Of a DNA stretch of 64,000 nucleotides, positions 12,136 to 24,240 are shown piece by piece; within the stretch, counting starts at the first letter, position 1, and every line of letters starts with the position of its first letter. The DNA comes from Mytilus galloprovincialis (taxonomy: Eukaryota > Mollusca > Bivalvia > Mytilida > Mytilidae), in NCBI RefSeq assembly GCF_965363235.1, contig NC_134844.1, positions 96,186,664 to 96,250,663 of the forward strand, in the 5' to 3' direction. Made by a program: the position numbers and the translations under genes. The notes beneath the pieces were generated by a model, which worked only from the letters and a program-made list of their open reading frames with translations, was not told the DNA's origin and did not search any database.

Positions 12136-13554
12136 TACTTTGAAATGTATGAGGACATACACGTGGACAACGGTTACCGATCAACAACCTCGTGAAAGAC
12201 TCTGTAAAATTTATCGAAACATTACGTTAATTTAATTGCAAATATACAGTCTTGAGAAAAGAGCCAACCTAGAATTTGTACGCTTCATCGGATGATATAC
12301 TTGTATATGCTTTCATTTCAACCAATATACCCAATCTAAAATATGAACTGCAATCTGAGTACTGTAGCTATTATCTAACATTGAACAATTAACATGTTTG
12401 GTGTCCCGCTTTGACAACTTTATGTACAATTAAAACGGTTATTTAAATGATTTATATTTAAATGTTCGTGGTGCTTTATTTTGGATCTGAATAACGATTG
12501 CACATACCATTGTGTTCATTGTTCACTGTTTTAAGTATAGATAATTCAAAAGAATTTAAACATTATGTGTCATTTTAAGGACGGTTATTGGTATGCATTG
12601 ATACTGTTCACATTTTGTAAGACGAATATCTGTTGTCAATGTCTTTATTTAAACTTCAATACAGAATGCTATTTGATAAAGGGTATAGGTATATATTATA
12701 TCTACAACACATGTTTTCTGTCCTTTATGGATGATCCCAAATATGATTTAATTCCAGTCCTTTGCATTATTATATGATAAATAATTTTATATTGGAAAAC
12801 TCGATTTCCCCCGTCTTATTTAAGATGAATAAACATGATTTGATAATGACAAATGTATTGTGAATTATATTATTGATGTCATAAAGTGGTAAGATGTGCT
12901 TGACCAAAACACTAAGATTGTTTAATCTAAACATTTTCATGATATTGTGTAATGCCAAAACTATATTGATTTTGTTTAATCTATATACATATGTATATGT
13001 ATTTTTGTATAAAAACTAGCACCTGTATTTAATTTTATGTATCAGTACTGCTACTACTATGATTATGGTACATATGTCGGATCACTGTAAGTAAACATTG
13101 CACCTCGTGTTGATTTCACAAATGAGAAAGCAACTGCTCTCTGTTGGTTTTGGTCCGTGTCTCTCAATTTCTAGTGAGCTACACATTGAAAGATTAATGT
13201 GTGTGTCGATTCATTGTTCTTGTTTGTTCCTTATATTGTTTTCTTGCGATTTATATTTGAATGCTTTACAACTCTTCTTTAACGACATATTTAAAGTTCC
13301 ATTAGGGTACGCGACCGGAATAAAATCTAGTAAGACATACATGTGCAGATACCAACGCGAACTATCACCTTTCATGGACGAATACATTAGAAGATTTAGA
13401 TTGAAAAAACAAAACACTTTTCATGGGAAACTATCTGAAGATAGAGAAAAAAAAAAAAAATTGTAGCAAGAGTTTAGGTTGATATGTTCAGAAATAACAA
13501 ACTATACAATGACACGAACAAATTTATTTTTGGGCATAAGAAAAAGAAATACGT

Positions 13555-14660
13555 AGGATACCAAAGGACATTTACATCCATTAGTCGAACATAAACGCCA
13601 TGGCTAAAAAAGAAAACATACATACAATATCTTCTTTGTTTTTAAACAACAGTACACAAGCTAATATAGAAAGCTAAAGAATGAGCAGCACGAACTCCAT
13701 CAAAATCTAGAGTGATGTTAGGTACTCTGGAAGAGTAAAGAGATTCTGCTCCACATCTAACACATATTGTGTTGCTCATTACGAGGGTGATGTTAGGTGC
13801 TCTGGAAGGGTAAAGAGATTCTGCTCCACATCTAACACGTATCGTGTTGCTCATGACAAGGTGATCTTAGGTTCTCGGGAAGGGTAAAGAGATTCTGCTC
13901 CACATCTAACACATATCGTGTTGCTCATGACAAGGGTGATGTAAGGTGCTCTGGAAGGGTAAAGAGATTCTGCTCCACATCTAACACATATCGTGTTGAT
14001 CATGACAAGGGTGATCTTAGGTGCTCTGGAAGGGTAAAGAGATTCTGCTCCACATCTAGCACATGTCGTGTTGCTCATTACAAGGGTGATGTAAGGTGCT
14101 CTGGAAGGGTAAAGAGATTCTGCTCCACATCTAACACATATCGTGTTGATCATGACAAGGGTGATCTTAGGTGCTCTGGAAGGGTAAAGAGATTCTGCTC
14201 CACATCTAGCACATGTCGTGTTGCTCATTACAAGGGTGATGTTAGGTGCTCTGGAAGGGTAAAGAGATTCTGCTCCACATCCAACACATATCGTGTTGCT
14301 CATGACAAGGGTGATGTAAGGTGCTCTGGAAGGGTAAAGAGATTCTGCTCCACATCTAGCACCTATCGTGTTGCTCATGACAAGGGCGATGAAAGGTGCT
14401 CTGGAAGGGTAAAGAGATTCTGCTACACACCTAACAGATATTGTGTTGCTCACGACAAGGGTGATGTTAGGTGCTCTTCAATACAGTGAGACCCCCCCCC
14501 CCCCGGAGGCGTGCTTCAGCAGGCCAATTAACAAAAATATGTATTACATGTAATAGTTCAGTGGTGATAACTTCACCACTTTGAACTATTGCTTTGATAG
14601 TTCCCTTGTTAGCAGTAATCTTCTATCAAGTCAATCATGATAGGAAATACAAGCCGTGTA
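13555..14660 (+). repeat. R1 repeat with internal 75-bp segment amplified about 10 times
   Basis: The R1 head ('ACGCCATGGCTAAAAAAGAA') is at 13555-13690. From about 13690 to 14475, the R1 segment containing 'GGTGATGTTAGGTGCTCTGG' and 'GATTCTGCTCCACATCTA' repeats ten times plus a part, usually every 75 bases, with a 150-base higher-order dimer visible at 14000-14300. A C-run follows (14493-14505), then an R1 tail with a hairpin at 14551-14589 ('AGTGGTGA-TAAC-TTCACCACT'). Because 75 is a multiple of three, the - strand stays open for 200 codons with 25-residue repeats; this is not evidence of a protein. Confidence 0.88.
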
Positions 14661-14876
14661 ATATCGTGTCAAATCGGAGACAGATCTGATTGTGCGAATG
14701 AGATTTTTTTTACTAAGAAAATATTTTATTGAATATAGATACCAAGATTACAATTTGATATGCAAGAAGCGTGCTACGTCTTCAAATACAAATGGTCTGT
14801 CAATCTATTTATTTGGTGGTCTTTTGTATGGATGCAAGATGAAATTCTATTTCACGGAGGTCTCAGATGTCCTTCA

Positions 14877-15035
14877 AAGAGGGACGAAAGATACCAAAGG
14901 GACAGTCAAACTCATAAATCTAAAACAAACTGACAACGCCATGGCTAAAAATGAAAAAGACAAACAAACAACAGCACACACGACACAACATAGAAAACTA
15001 AAGAATAAACAACACGAACCCCACCTGTTTTATAA
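14877..15035 (+). repeat. R1 repeat, 3'-truncated
   Basis: Holds the R1 head through 'AACACGAACCCCACC' and then stops. It lies about 70 bases upstream of the gene B membrane-span exon. Confidence 0.75.
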
Positions 15036-15274
15036 ATGACAGAGCAATTTTTTTTGGTGTCAATTGTCTTTTTTATTAACCTATAATTCTTTTTCACTTC
15101 AGGACAATTGGAGACTTTGTTGGTATCATCATTGGAGTCATAATCTTCTTATTATATCTGTAGCTGTGGTGATATGTAAAGGCTGTTTGAAATCAGAGTG
15201 TCATCGCGGACGAATGGTGTACCCAACAGATGGCGTAGCTGTTATTCAACACTGTACGTTGGTTAAGTGTGTGT

Positions 15275-15468
15275 TATATTACAAAAACTCGTCAAATACA
15301 CATATGTAATTTTCCTATGAGGTAAACACATAAACAAATGTATGTAATATTACAAAAAACGAGTCAAATATACATAAATTATGTAATTTCCTATTAAGGT
15401 AAACAAATGTGTGTAATTTTACAAAAACTCGTCAAATACACATATGTAATTTAGTTATTAGGTAAACC
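15275..15468 (+). repeat. About 70-bp tandem repeat, nearly 3 copies
   Basis: Units contain 'TTACAAAAACTCGTCAAATA' and 'CACATATGTAATTT' followed by 'AGGTAAAC'. The array starts just after the donor of the gene B membrane-span exon. From 15470 to 15937 only AT-rich intron and an R4 fragment (about 15707-15760) are seen. Confidence 0.75.
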
Positions 15469-16442
15469 ATGCGGTACATGTGGAAACATAGAAACTCATT
15501 GCTTTAAACAGATATGAAGTATACATTTGAGCATAACAAAACAAAAGCAAAAATATAAATTTGAGAAAAATGTTTAAACTTGTTTAATATGTTTCGTAAT
15601 GATGTTTACAACTGAATGCAATATAGTATTTGAATTAAATAGAGCTTTATGAAATTCACCTGTTGAAGGATAGGACACATTAAACTAGATTATGAGTAAA
15701 TGTTAGCAACTATAAGTCACCGTATGATCTTCAACAATAAGCAAAAATAAATACCGTACACTAGTAGTAAGTAATAAAAAAATACGACATGACAAAATCT
15801 CATTAATAAATTGTTCATGGAAGATATAAGTGATATAGATAATAAAGAAAGTAGTATAGCACTTAACGTATAAAAAAAAGTGAATGATATACAATACAGT
15901 AGGATCATCGAACACATATTCCCATTGTTTTTTCAGATGGAACAGATCTTTCAACTATGGACGACCTCAAATGCATTCGAATATTGTATCTTATCCAGCT
16001 TATTCCCTCAATGCATCAGCCCCACCACAACCACAGTTTCCGGTAAGCGAGCCACTTCCGCCACCAATTTATGCTGAAGACAATGAAGCACCTCCTTAAA
16101 GCAATATTACTAGTAACATATTTGCCATGAAGACGAACACTGTAGAATTACGAGAACATTCAATTAACTTGATGTTTTTATTAAACGATATAGAATTTTC
16201 ATATAAATGTTGTTACTATATCATTATATATAATAGGGTCATCTCTCTCAATGTCGTATGCGCCTCAACATTATTTACAGTATCGTTGTTTTATGAACAA
16301 AAGTGATAAATATGCTACAGTTTTGATATATTTACCTGCACTGTGATGAAATGATTTAAAATTTTAACATCTATGTACATGTAGGTTATACAAGTTTAAT
16401 AGACAGGTTGTATTTTTAGATATGTGCCTATTCACTAGAAAT

Positions 16443-16810
16443 ATGGTTTGTGATCTGAGCGTCACTGATGAGTCTTATGAAGACGACACGCGCGTCTGGC
16501 GAATCAAATTATAAGCCTGGTACATTTGATAAATATATATTCCTGAATTAGCACAGGCATTTGCTTATGCAGAAAATGGTTGATTAAACCATGTTGTACA
16601 GCTAGCTTAACCTCTCACTTGTATAGAAGTTGCATAAAATTATATTACTAGTATATTCAAAACAATGTTAACAAAGTAAACGCCGTGTGAATAAAACAAA
16701 CAGATATAATGAGCAAAAATGTCAAAATAGGGGTACAACAGTCAACCTTGTGTTAAACCTTATGATCTCAGGTGGTCCGGAAGGGTAAGCAGTTCCTGCT
16801 CCACATGTTT
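16443..16810. repeat. Cluster of repeat fragments: R2 (-), R7 (+), R1 (+)
   Basis: R2 in - orientation at 16443-16530 ('GACACGCGCGTCTGGCG'), R7 at 16540-16690 ('GCACAGGCATTTGCTTATGC'), and a short R1 piece at 16758-16808 ('AGGTGGTCCGGAAGGGTAAG'). No gene is seen between gene B and the retrotransposon at 16953. Confidence 0.65.
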
Positions 16811-18929
16811 AGATTCTAGGATGATAAACAACGTCAGTACCTATAATTTTTACTATATAATTCTAATATATCCACGGGTTTCAGGTTTGTAGTGTTGCAG
16901 AAACAGTAACGTGTTGACACTCGATAACGAACTTCATTACTTACATCAATAATTCAATTCAATTCAATTCTTTATTGCCATAAAACTACATATTTATAGT
17001 ATGTGACACAACATAACAAAATGAAAATAAAAATAACAACAAGATCATTAATATACACAATATAAGTAAATATTTTAAGAGTCCCCTTTCCTCAGTTCAA
17101 TAGACTGATTTAAAAAGGGTCCTAGCTTATTTACCTGAATGTGTGAAATTGGGTTGAGTATATATGTTATTTTATCTATGTCATTTAAATTTATAAAGTG
17201 GATATTCTCATTTATTAAAAAATCAAAATAAACTTTTCTATTATTATGGTTTCTATTACAATATAAAAAGAAATGAATTTCATCTTCAATTTGTTTACAG
17301 TTTTTACATAATCTTTCTTCTCTTGGTATGTTAAGGTATCTTCCCTTTTCTATTAATAAATTATGGTCACTTAATCTAATGATCTAAATTTTGTTATCAG
17401 TTTTCTGAATTCAAGTTTGAGCAAGTTAAATATTTTTTTTCTTTATTATTTATTTTTACATGTTTATAAAAAGTGAGTTTGCTGTTATCCTTTATATCTG
17501 ATAGTTTATCATTTACTAGTTTTTCATGAAAATGCTTCAATTTTAATTTTATTTGTTCTCTTATATTTTTAGTTATCTTTTGTGAGGAATATGTTTTCAA
17601 AGTGTCCAAATCCATACAAGTTTCTTCTACTATATGTTTTACATATGAGAACCAAGAATAAATTCCTGCCGAGTCTAAGTTATGAGACAAAATAAAGGAT
17701 TCTTTTAAAAGAGGATTAATTTCCTCAGAACATAATCTTATAATATACAATATAGATTGAAATTTAATATTAAGTTCCAGGGCAAGTCTCCCCAGATCAG
17801 CTATTGCACTTAAATTTGATGAAATTTTCCTTATACCAAGTGTATATTTACAAAACTGAAGGTGTAACTTCTCTATAGGTGTTTTATCAATGAAATAAAA
17901 GGGGTCCAATTGTTTTCCAGAGTTATTTGCTCTTTTTTGGCCCTAAAATATGTTATATAGGAGTCTAAAAATTTAACTTCTGAATTATATAAAGCTATAG
18001 GTTTAACTAATGAATCAAAGAGATTATTTGCAACTTGAACTGGTATATTATTCAATGGACTAGTATAAAACTTCATCGCTAAAAGAACTTATTTAGCCTT
18101 TTTTGTTAGATCTATAGTAAAGATTTCCATTATTTTTAATCAACATTCCTAAAAAGTTATACTCATTTGTGTCTGATATTGGAATATCTTTGTATGTTGC
18201 AAATGAGTTCGCTGTTTTTGGAACAGTTTTGCTTTAAAATCATAGTTTTAGTTTTAGTTACGTTTACACTTAATTGCCAATTATCACAAAAAGCACTTAA
18301 ATTGTTTAAACTATTTTGTAATCCCTCTTTATTTTCAGATATTAAAAGAAGATCATCTGCAAATAGAAGAGAGTTAATATTTGAAGAAACTAATGAAACT
18401 GGATCTGAATTTCTTTTATCTAACTCTTTGATTACATCATTAATAAAAAGGTTAAATAATGTTGGACTCAATGAACTCCCTTGTTTTACCACTCTTGAAA
18501 TGTTAAAATAATTAGAAAATTTACTTTTATATTTAATTGAAGATTCTGTTTTATTATATTGCTCTTTTACAACATTGAAAAATTGTTTTCCAACACCTGT
18601 TTTCACTTATATATACAAAAGACTTATTCTCCATACAGAATCAAATGCTTTACCTTTTTTTATTTTTATAAATGTATTTATTTATTCAAGGTTTTAATAC
18701 AAAAATGCTTTGAGAAGTGTTATGGTTTTCTCGAAAACCAAACTGGTTTTTACTGAGTTGCCCATCTATAATTTTATTCAATCTGTTATTTAAAATTGCA
18801 TTAGAAAATTTTGGAAGACAATTAATTGAAGAAATACCCCTGAAATAATCTAGATCATTAAGATCTCCTGACTTATGAAGAGCTATCACAAAAGATTTTT
18901 TTCACGTATTTGGATATTTACCTGATTTT

Positions 18930-19680
18930 AAAATAAGATTAAAAAGTTTGAGAAATATTTAGAAACTTTACTAGGAAAAACGTCAAACCAGCTGTTTACT
19001 TGTGAGAAAACTGAGAGAATTAAAAGTGTTTTGATAAATGGGAAAAGTGATTCAGCGAGATTCCGACAATATGTTAAGGAGAAGCAATTCGCATTGATCA
19101 ATTGTCCTGAATTTGGAATGGAAAACGAACTCTGAGGATAACAACTGTACCATAGCAACGGACGACGGACAAATGACTACTCACGACAGAATACGAAAGA
19201 TACTGGACAAAAATTATAAAAAATCTGTTGAAAATACAATGAGAAAATATACTAAAAAAAGTGTCAAAAACTAATGCAAAAATTGAAAAAGATAGATTTT
19301 TCACTGTGCGAATACCAGTTGTTGATAGGGCATCGGGAGATCTTCCCAGATTATTATGTAGGGTTGATGATATCATCGGTAAAGATGCAAGTTTGTACAA
19401 GCTATCATGTGAATTTGGTATATTGAACTCATGTTATGATATGGGTGATATTGAACTTTTGACAAGGAAAATTGAAACTGAACATTGGAGTACAAACGGA
19501 ATTTCCTTGCATGCAGCCGCAAAACAAGCAAGTTTTTCTCTTGCAAGTAAGAGATGCAAATGTAAAGGAACTTGCATGAACAAGACATGCAAATGTAAGA
19601 AATCAGACTTCCTTTTGGCAGCAAGTGTCACACGGGCCGAGAGTGCCAAAACAAGGTGTCGATAGACAATTAATTTCGGA
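18930..19680 (+). mobile_element. Fossil of an integrase-type element (KRBA2/SCAND3-like), inside the LINE
   Basis: The + strand shows a short N-terminal-like region (18940-19120) and a longer C-terminal-like region (19261-19665) with RIPVVDRASGDLPRLLC, LHAAAKQAS and a Cys-rich end CKCKGTCMNKTCKCKK. This pattern is known from integrase-bearing proteins annotated as KRAB-A domain-containing 2-like or SCAND3-like, related to Ginger or gypsy-type integrases. The integrase core is absent and the element is broken. It lies in opposite orientation inside the LINE, so it or its host segment arrived later. Whether it derives from a DNA transposon or from LTR kin is not settled. Confidence 0.55.
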
Positions 19681-19797
19681 ACTATTCAATTAAATTTAAT
19701 GTTCACTTATTCACTTTATTTTTCTAATTGTAATAAATTAATGTTAATTTGTAAAACTCAATCAATGTTTTTTGATAAATGTTTGTCTAAAATAAAC

Positions 19798-19905
19798 CCA
19801 TACGGTCCTAATACCGGTATGGTCCAGCTCGTACTAGACCGTACGAGTATACGCATACGGTCCGGACCGTACGCGTACAGTCCAAATACTCGTATGGTCT
19901 GGAAC
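19798..19905. repeat. GC-rich palindromic CGTACGGTCC cluster
   Basis: About 100 bases packed with variants of 'CGTACGGTCC' and 'CGAGTATACG'. The centre 'CGCATACGGTCC/GGACCGTACGCG' is a near-perfect 24-base palindrome. It abuts the broken endonuclease segment of the LINE at about 19905. Confidence 0.75.
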
Positions 19906-20258
19906 ATAACCATTATTTGACATACAAGTAAAATAACCAAGGGAATCACCTACATATCTTCCATTTAATATGCGTAGTCTCGAAGATAAGCACAGCTCTA
20001 ATAAATTTAAACCCTGTGTATTTAGAGTTAAATCTTGATTTCTTCTTTCAAGTTTATTATCAGATTTGTATCCATCTGGTAGAAAATTTTTACCATCAAA
20101 TAAGTTAATATGAGGAGAGTCTTCTTCAATATAATTTGGAGTTTTTGCTATCCTTGCATTAAAATCTCCGTTACGTAGTATTTTACCTTTACTAGAAAAA
20201 GAGCATATTTCCTCTTCCAGAGATATAAGATCATGATCGTAGTGGCTTGATGAATAAT

Positions 20259-21720
20259 GGAAATGGGGAATATGTCAAGGCGTCAACAACCCGACCAAAG
20301 AGCAGACAACAGCCGAAGCCCCGAATGGGTCTTCAACGTAGCGAGAAAATCCCGCACCCGGAGGTGGTCCTCCGCTGGCACCTGAATAAAACTGTGTACT
20401 AGTTCAGTGAAAATGGACGTCACACTAAACACCAAAACATAGAAATGAACTAAAATTAAAAAAAACATACAACATTAACAAGGACAGAGGCTCCTAAATT
20501 GGGACAGGCTCAACAGTGCGGCGGGGTTAATTAGTTTTGTGAGATCTCAATTTAATTCCAACTCTAACTTTTATATTATGATCCCTCAGTGCTTGTATGT
20601 TTCCTGATTTGTCACTTTACAAAATATTAACGTGTGTTGAACACGGGCAATCAACTGTCGCCTTTATCTATATGAATTATAATCATTCGTACACAACTCT
20701 CTCATTTCCTTTTTATTTCGTAACATATGAGAGATGAGACGTGTGTAAATTCGTATCATATGGATTTTTACAGTATTTAATTCAGTGATGACTGTAATGA
20801 CTGCTCTAGTTTTGTATAGAGCCCGTAAATATAAAAAAAGGCAAACTTATCAATGTAGGTATTGTATTCAACACTGGAATAAGATCTTTTATTGTTTTGG
20901 GTATTGTATTTAACATTGGAATAAGATTCTTTATTAATGTTGGTATTGTATTCAACACTGGAATAAGATCTTTTATTGTTTTGGGTATTGTATTTAACAT
21001 TGGAATAAGATTCTTTATTAATGTTGGTATTGTATTCAACACTGAAATAAGATCTTTTATTGTTTTGGGCATTGTATTTAACATTGGAATAAGATTCTTT
21101 ATTATTGTTGGTATTGTGTTCAACACTGGAATAGGATCTTTTATTATTATGGGTATTGTATTGAACATTGGAATAAGATCTTTTAATTTTGTTTTTATCG
21201 GTACTTATTACAACTAATAACATTTAGAATGGAAATGGGTAATGTGTCAAAGAGACAACAACCTGCCCAAAAAGTAAACAACAACTAAAGACCATCAATG
21301 GGTCTTCAACACAGCGTGAAAATCCCGCACCCGGAGGTGTTCCTCCGCTGGCCCCTAAATAAAATAGTTTACTAGTTCAGTGAAAATGGACGTCACACTA
21401 AATACCAAAACATATAAATGAACAAAAATTTAAAAACATACAACATTAACAAGGCCAGAGGCTCCTGAATTGGGACAGCCGCAACATTGTGGTGGGGTTG
21501 AACGTGTTTTGTGATATCTTAACACAAATGTGTTACTACGTCCTAATTCCAACTCTAACTTTTATATTATGATCCCTCAGTGTTTGTCTGTTTCCTGATT
21601 TGTCACTTTACAAAATATTAACGTGATTTGAACATCTGCAAACAACTGTCGCCTTTATCTATATAAATTATAATTATTCGTACAAATACACAACTTTCTC
21701 ATTTACTTTTTATTTCTTAA
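20259..21720 (+). repeat. Duplicated segment R3+X, two direct copies around a 42-bp array
   Basis: R3 starts 'GGAAATGGGGAATATGTCAA' and includes 'TCCCGCACCCGGAGGTGGTC' and 'TGAAAATGGACGTCACACTA'. Copies lie at 20259-20545 and 21225-21510, each followed by the same flank X ('ATTATGATCCCTCAGTG', 'AACAACTGTCGCCTTTATC'). The period is about 966. The second X copy is broken at about 21720 by an R1 insertion and resumes at 24240. R3 fragments also occur at 7183-7300 (-) and 45133-45280 (+). Confidence 0.8.
20845..21190 (+). repeat. 42-bp tandem repeat, about 8 copies, 84-bp alternation
   Basis: Two variants alternate: 'GTATTGTATTCAACACTGGA' and 'GTATTGTATTTAACATTGGA', each followed by 'ATAAGAT-CTTTATT'. 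Since 42 is a multiple of three, several frames on both strands stay open over 300 bases; the matching repetitive peptides are not credible genes. Confidence 0.9.
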
Positions 21721-24240
21721 AAGAGGGACGAAAGATACCAAAGGGACAGTCAAACTCATAAATCTAAAACAAACTGACAACGCCATGGCTAAAAATAAAA
21801 AAAGACAAACAGAAAAACAATAGTACACACCACACAACATAGAAAACAAAAGAATAAACAACACGAACCCCACCAAAAACTAGGGGTGATCTCAGGTGCT
21901 CCGGAAGGGTAAGCAGATCCTGCTCCACATGTGGCACCCGTCGTGTTGCTTAAGGTAGCACTCCACAGTTAGAAAATAAAATTAAAAATTAGCCACAAAA
22001 TGTTTTATCATCTCCTATTCCTGGATTTCTTATACATTAACCTAACTGTTTGTGTTGTACATGTGCATATGTATGTAATCAGTATATTCCATAGATTTGA
22101 TTTTCAAAAGTTAAAAGAGTGAAAATAAATTCCTTTTATGTGTATCCATGGCAACATTCTGCATTTATTTACCATAAAATATTGCAAAAAGGGGGGTGGA
22201 CATGTCTCATATCCCCCCAAAATTGGGATCAAACTAGAATTTCAATGCCTTTGAGTAGTACCTTTTTAGAAACTGTTTTCATAAATCTTCCTAATGATCA
22301 AATAAAAAATGGGTGTCTTTCGCCTCATTTTTTCATAAAATCCAATCACAAAGTTCGTGCGATAAAAAGTTGGAAAAAAACATTGCAATAATTGCCGGAC
22401 CAATGTATGGTAGGGACATGCAAATACGGACTGTCATACAGAAAACAGCCTATATTACATACATTACATACTCTTGATGTTCATATAAACCCAATACAAA
22501 GGCTATTTTAATACTCAGCTATCCAAAAATGAATTTTATTGCACACTAGCTCTCATATTTGAAAAATCCACAGGGGCCAAAATGCGAAACTACACACCTA
22601 ACTGTGGAGTGCTACCTTAAGGTGAAATTTTTCCCCTCCTGCGTCAATTTTCATTATATTTTCTGTGTTCTACTAGCTGTTACGATGAAAATGGTACCTT
22701 AGTTTTTAGAATTGGTTCAGTAATAAAGATTTTATGAAGGTTAGCAGTTGATGTTGAAACGCGACAAAAAGTGATTTAAAAATAAATGCTGGATCATAGT
22801 GAAAAACTTCAAGTCTGTCTCATTTTTGGGTAAATTTCTACCCCTTTTCCCATTATCTTAATTTAAAATCATAAAATTACCTTAAAAGAGGACAAATTGT
22901 ACAATTTTTAGGTATTTTAAAGCACTTATAGGTCAATTTTGCTGTAAATAACATACCTAACCATGGTTTAGAAGCTCTCAAGCAGGGTATAAATTTCTAG
23001 CAGTACTGGCATCATTAAATTTAATTAATGCCAAATTATAATATAAAATCCTGCTAAAAATGTTTATTTGACTTATTCGCATTCAAAAATATAAAGCGAT
23101 ACATTCTGAGGATATCATATAAAGCGCAATCTTTGGTTACAATGGCGAAGCTAATGGAGTACAAATTTAAGACCGCAACATGTCTAAGTGTCAAAATGTG
23201 TATATTTGGTTGCTAAGGACAGTAAACAATAAAATAAACATAAATTGCATTCCTAGCAGATTTTTTACCTTCAGAACTAAAACAAGAACATAAAAGACTA
23301 AAGATTTGTGGTCAATTTTATCTTAAAAAGTGCATTTCTGTGCTTTCTGATGTGCCATAAGGTAGCACTCCACAGTTAGAAAATAAAATTAAAAATTAGC
23401 CACAAAATGTTTTATCATCTCCTATTCCTGGATTTCTTATACATTAACCTAACTGTTTGTGTTGTACATGTGCATATGTATGTAATCAGTATATTCCATA
23501 GATTTGATTTTCAAAAGTTAAAAGAGTGAAAATAAATTCCTTTTATGTGTATCCATGGCAACATTCTGCATTTATTTACCATAAAATATTGCAAAAAGGG
23601 GGGTGGACATGTCTCATATCCCCCCAAAATTGGGATCAAACTAGAATTTCAATGCCTTTGAGTAGTACCTTTTTAGAAACTGTTTTCATAAATCTTCCTA
23701 ATGATCAAATAAAAAATGGGTGTCTTTCGCCTCATTTTTTCATAAAATCCAATCACAAAGTTCGTGCGATAAAAAGTTGGAAAAAAACATTGCAATAATT
23801 GCCGGACCAATGTATGGTAGGGACATGCAAATACGGACTGTCATACAGAAAACAGCCTATATTACATACATTACATACTCTTGATGTTCATATAAACCCA
23901 ATACAAAGGCTACTTTAATACTCAGCTATCCAAAAATGAATTTTATTGCACACTAGCTCTCATATTTGAAAAATCCACAGGGGCCAAAATGCGAAACTAC
24001 ACACCTAACTGTGGAGTGCTACCTAAGTGATTACAAATCCGGTAAATAGTCTAATTCGGTAGGTCATATTCATGAAAGGGAAGGGGATTGTAGTTACGAC
24101 GTAAGGAACATATCCGATATCATTTGTGAAACGGTTATTCCATAACGGTCAACCAACTCGTGATGGCGTCCGTAAAATTTACGAAGGGATGATTTCAACT
24201 TCACCATTTGGAACTCTTGGTTTAATAGCTTCCTTAACAT
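21721..24240 (+). repeat. R1 repeat split by a 2.07-kb TIR element
   Basis: The 5' part (21721-21953) runs from GAGGGACGAAAGATACCA to 'ACCCGTCGTGTTGCTTA'. The 3' part (24024-24240) resumes with 'GTGATTACAAATCCGGTAAA' and ends near 'TAATAGCTTCCTTAAC'. Unbroken R1 copies (for example 30050-30368 on the - strand) join these two parts directly. R1 itself interrupts segment X, so three insertion levels can be read. Confidence 0.88.
21953..24022. mobile_element. Two-headed TIR element: two nearly identical 665-bp ends around a 740-bp core
   Basis: Copies at about 21953-22619 and 23360-24022 are nearly identical (offset 1407; I saw one base difference, in 'AAGGCTATTTTAATACTC' versus 'AAGGCTACTTTAATACTC'). 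Each copy starts AAGGTAGCACTCCACAGTTA and ends with its complement TAACTGTGGAGTGCTACCT, so each is itself a TIR element. Between them 22620-23358 is unique AT-rich sequence without a convincing gene. The left flank is CTTAA and the right flank TAAG, allowing a TTAA or TAA target duplication. An identical 90-codon frame in each copy (22119-22391, 23526-23798) matches nothing I know. Confidence 0.85.

Larger units (their letters stand above)
13045..16099 (+). pseudogene. Decayed CYYR1-like gene B
   Basis: Three exon remnants sit in the cluster order. At 13045-13086 a short piece reads YCYYYDYGTYVGSL and ends with the conserved ACT|GTAAGT donor, but the 5' half of the ectodomain exon is gone. 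At 15104-15254 the membrane-span exon follows a good acceptor and reads TIGDFVGIIIGVIIFLLYL, then hits a stop; the remainder continues in another frame as VAVVICKGC and on to GRMVYPTDGVAVIQH, so there is an indel inside the span. At 15938-16099 the tail exon (SYPAYS, PPPIYAED, stop TAA) is one base shorter than gene C near its start and is out of frame with its acceptor. No convincing first exon remains. Two frame breaks plus lost exon parts make a functional product unlikely. An R1-derived array occupies the intron after 13086. Confidence 0.75.
16953..20270 (-). mobile_element. Non-LTR (LINE) retrotransposon, APE type, interrupted and incomplete
   Basis: Read on the - strand, 20258-19921 encodes part of an apurinic-type endonuclease: NGDFNARI, then LNTQGLNLLELC and LRILNGRYVGDSLGYFTC. 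From about 18955 down to 17090 is reverse transcriptase: FVIALHKSGDLNDLDYFRG, KNQFGFRENHNTSQSIF, VKQGSSLSPTLFNLFINDV and the catalytic FADD (SLLFADDLLLIS), then a C-terminal Cys/His motif around 17330-17260 (LCKNCKQIEDEIHFFLYC). The 3' end carries (TTGAA)n repeats next to 16953. The rest of the endonuclease and the linker to the RT are missing, replaced by 18930-19905. Several stops and frame changes show it is dead. The 5' end is also missing. Clade not assigned. Confidence 0.88.

Noticed and set aside
13098-13466. 122-codon + strand frame after the gene B exon 2 remnant
   Set aside because: Starts in intron sequence just after a good donor; no family resemblance and an opposite-strand open frame overlaps it.
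13851-14453. 200-codon - strand open frame with 25-residue repeats
   Set aside because: It is the 75-base R1-derived tandem array; the open frame follows from the period being a multiple of three.
20777-21223. Repetitive open frames on both strands (up to 148 codons)
   Set aside because: By-product of the 42-base tandem repeat; several frames are open at once, as expected of the period and not of selection.
20259-21510. Direct repeats of R3 about 966 bases apart read as LTRs of a small retroelement
   Set aside because: No primer-binding site, polypurine tract or coding sequence between them; R3 occurs alone elsewhere and the interior is a 42-base array.
22119-22391. 90-codon frame, identical to 23526-23798
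   Set aside because: Present twice only because the surrounding 665-base element is duplicated; no recognisable domain, and no transposase motifs.
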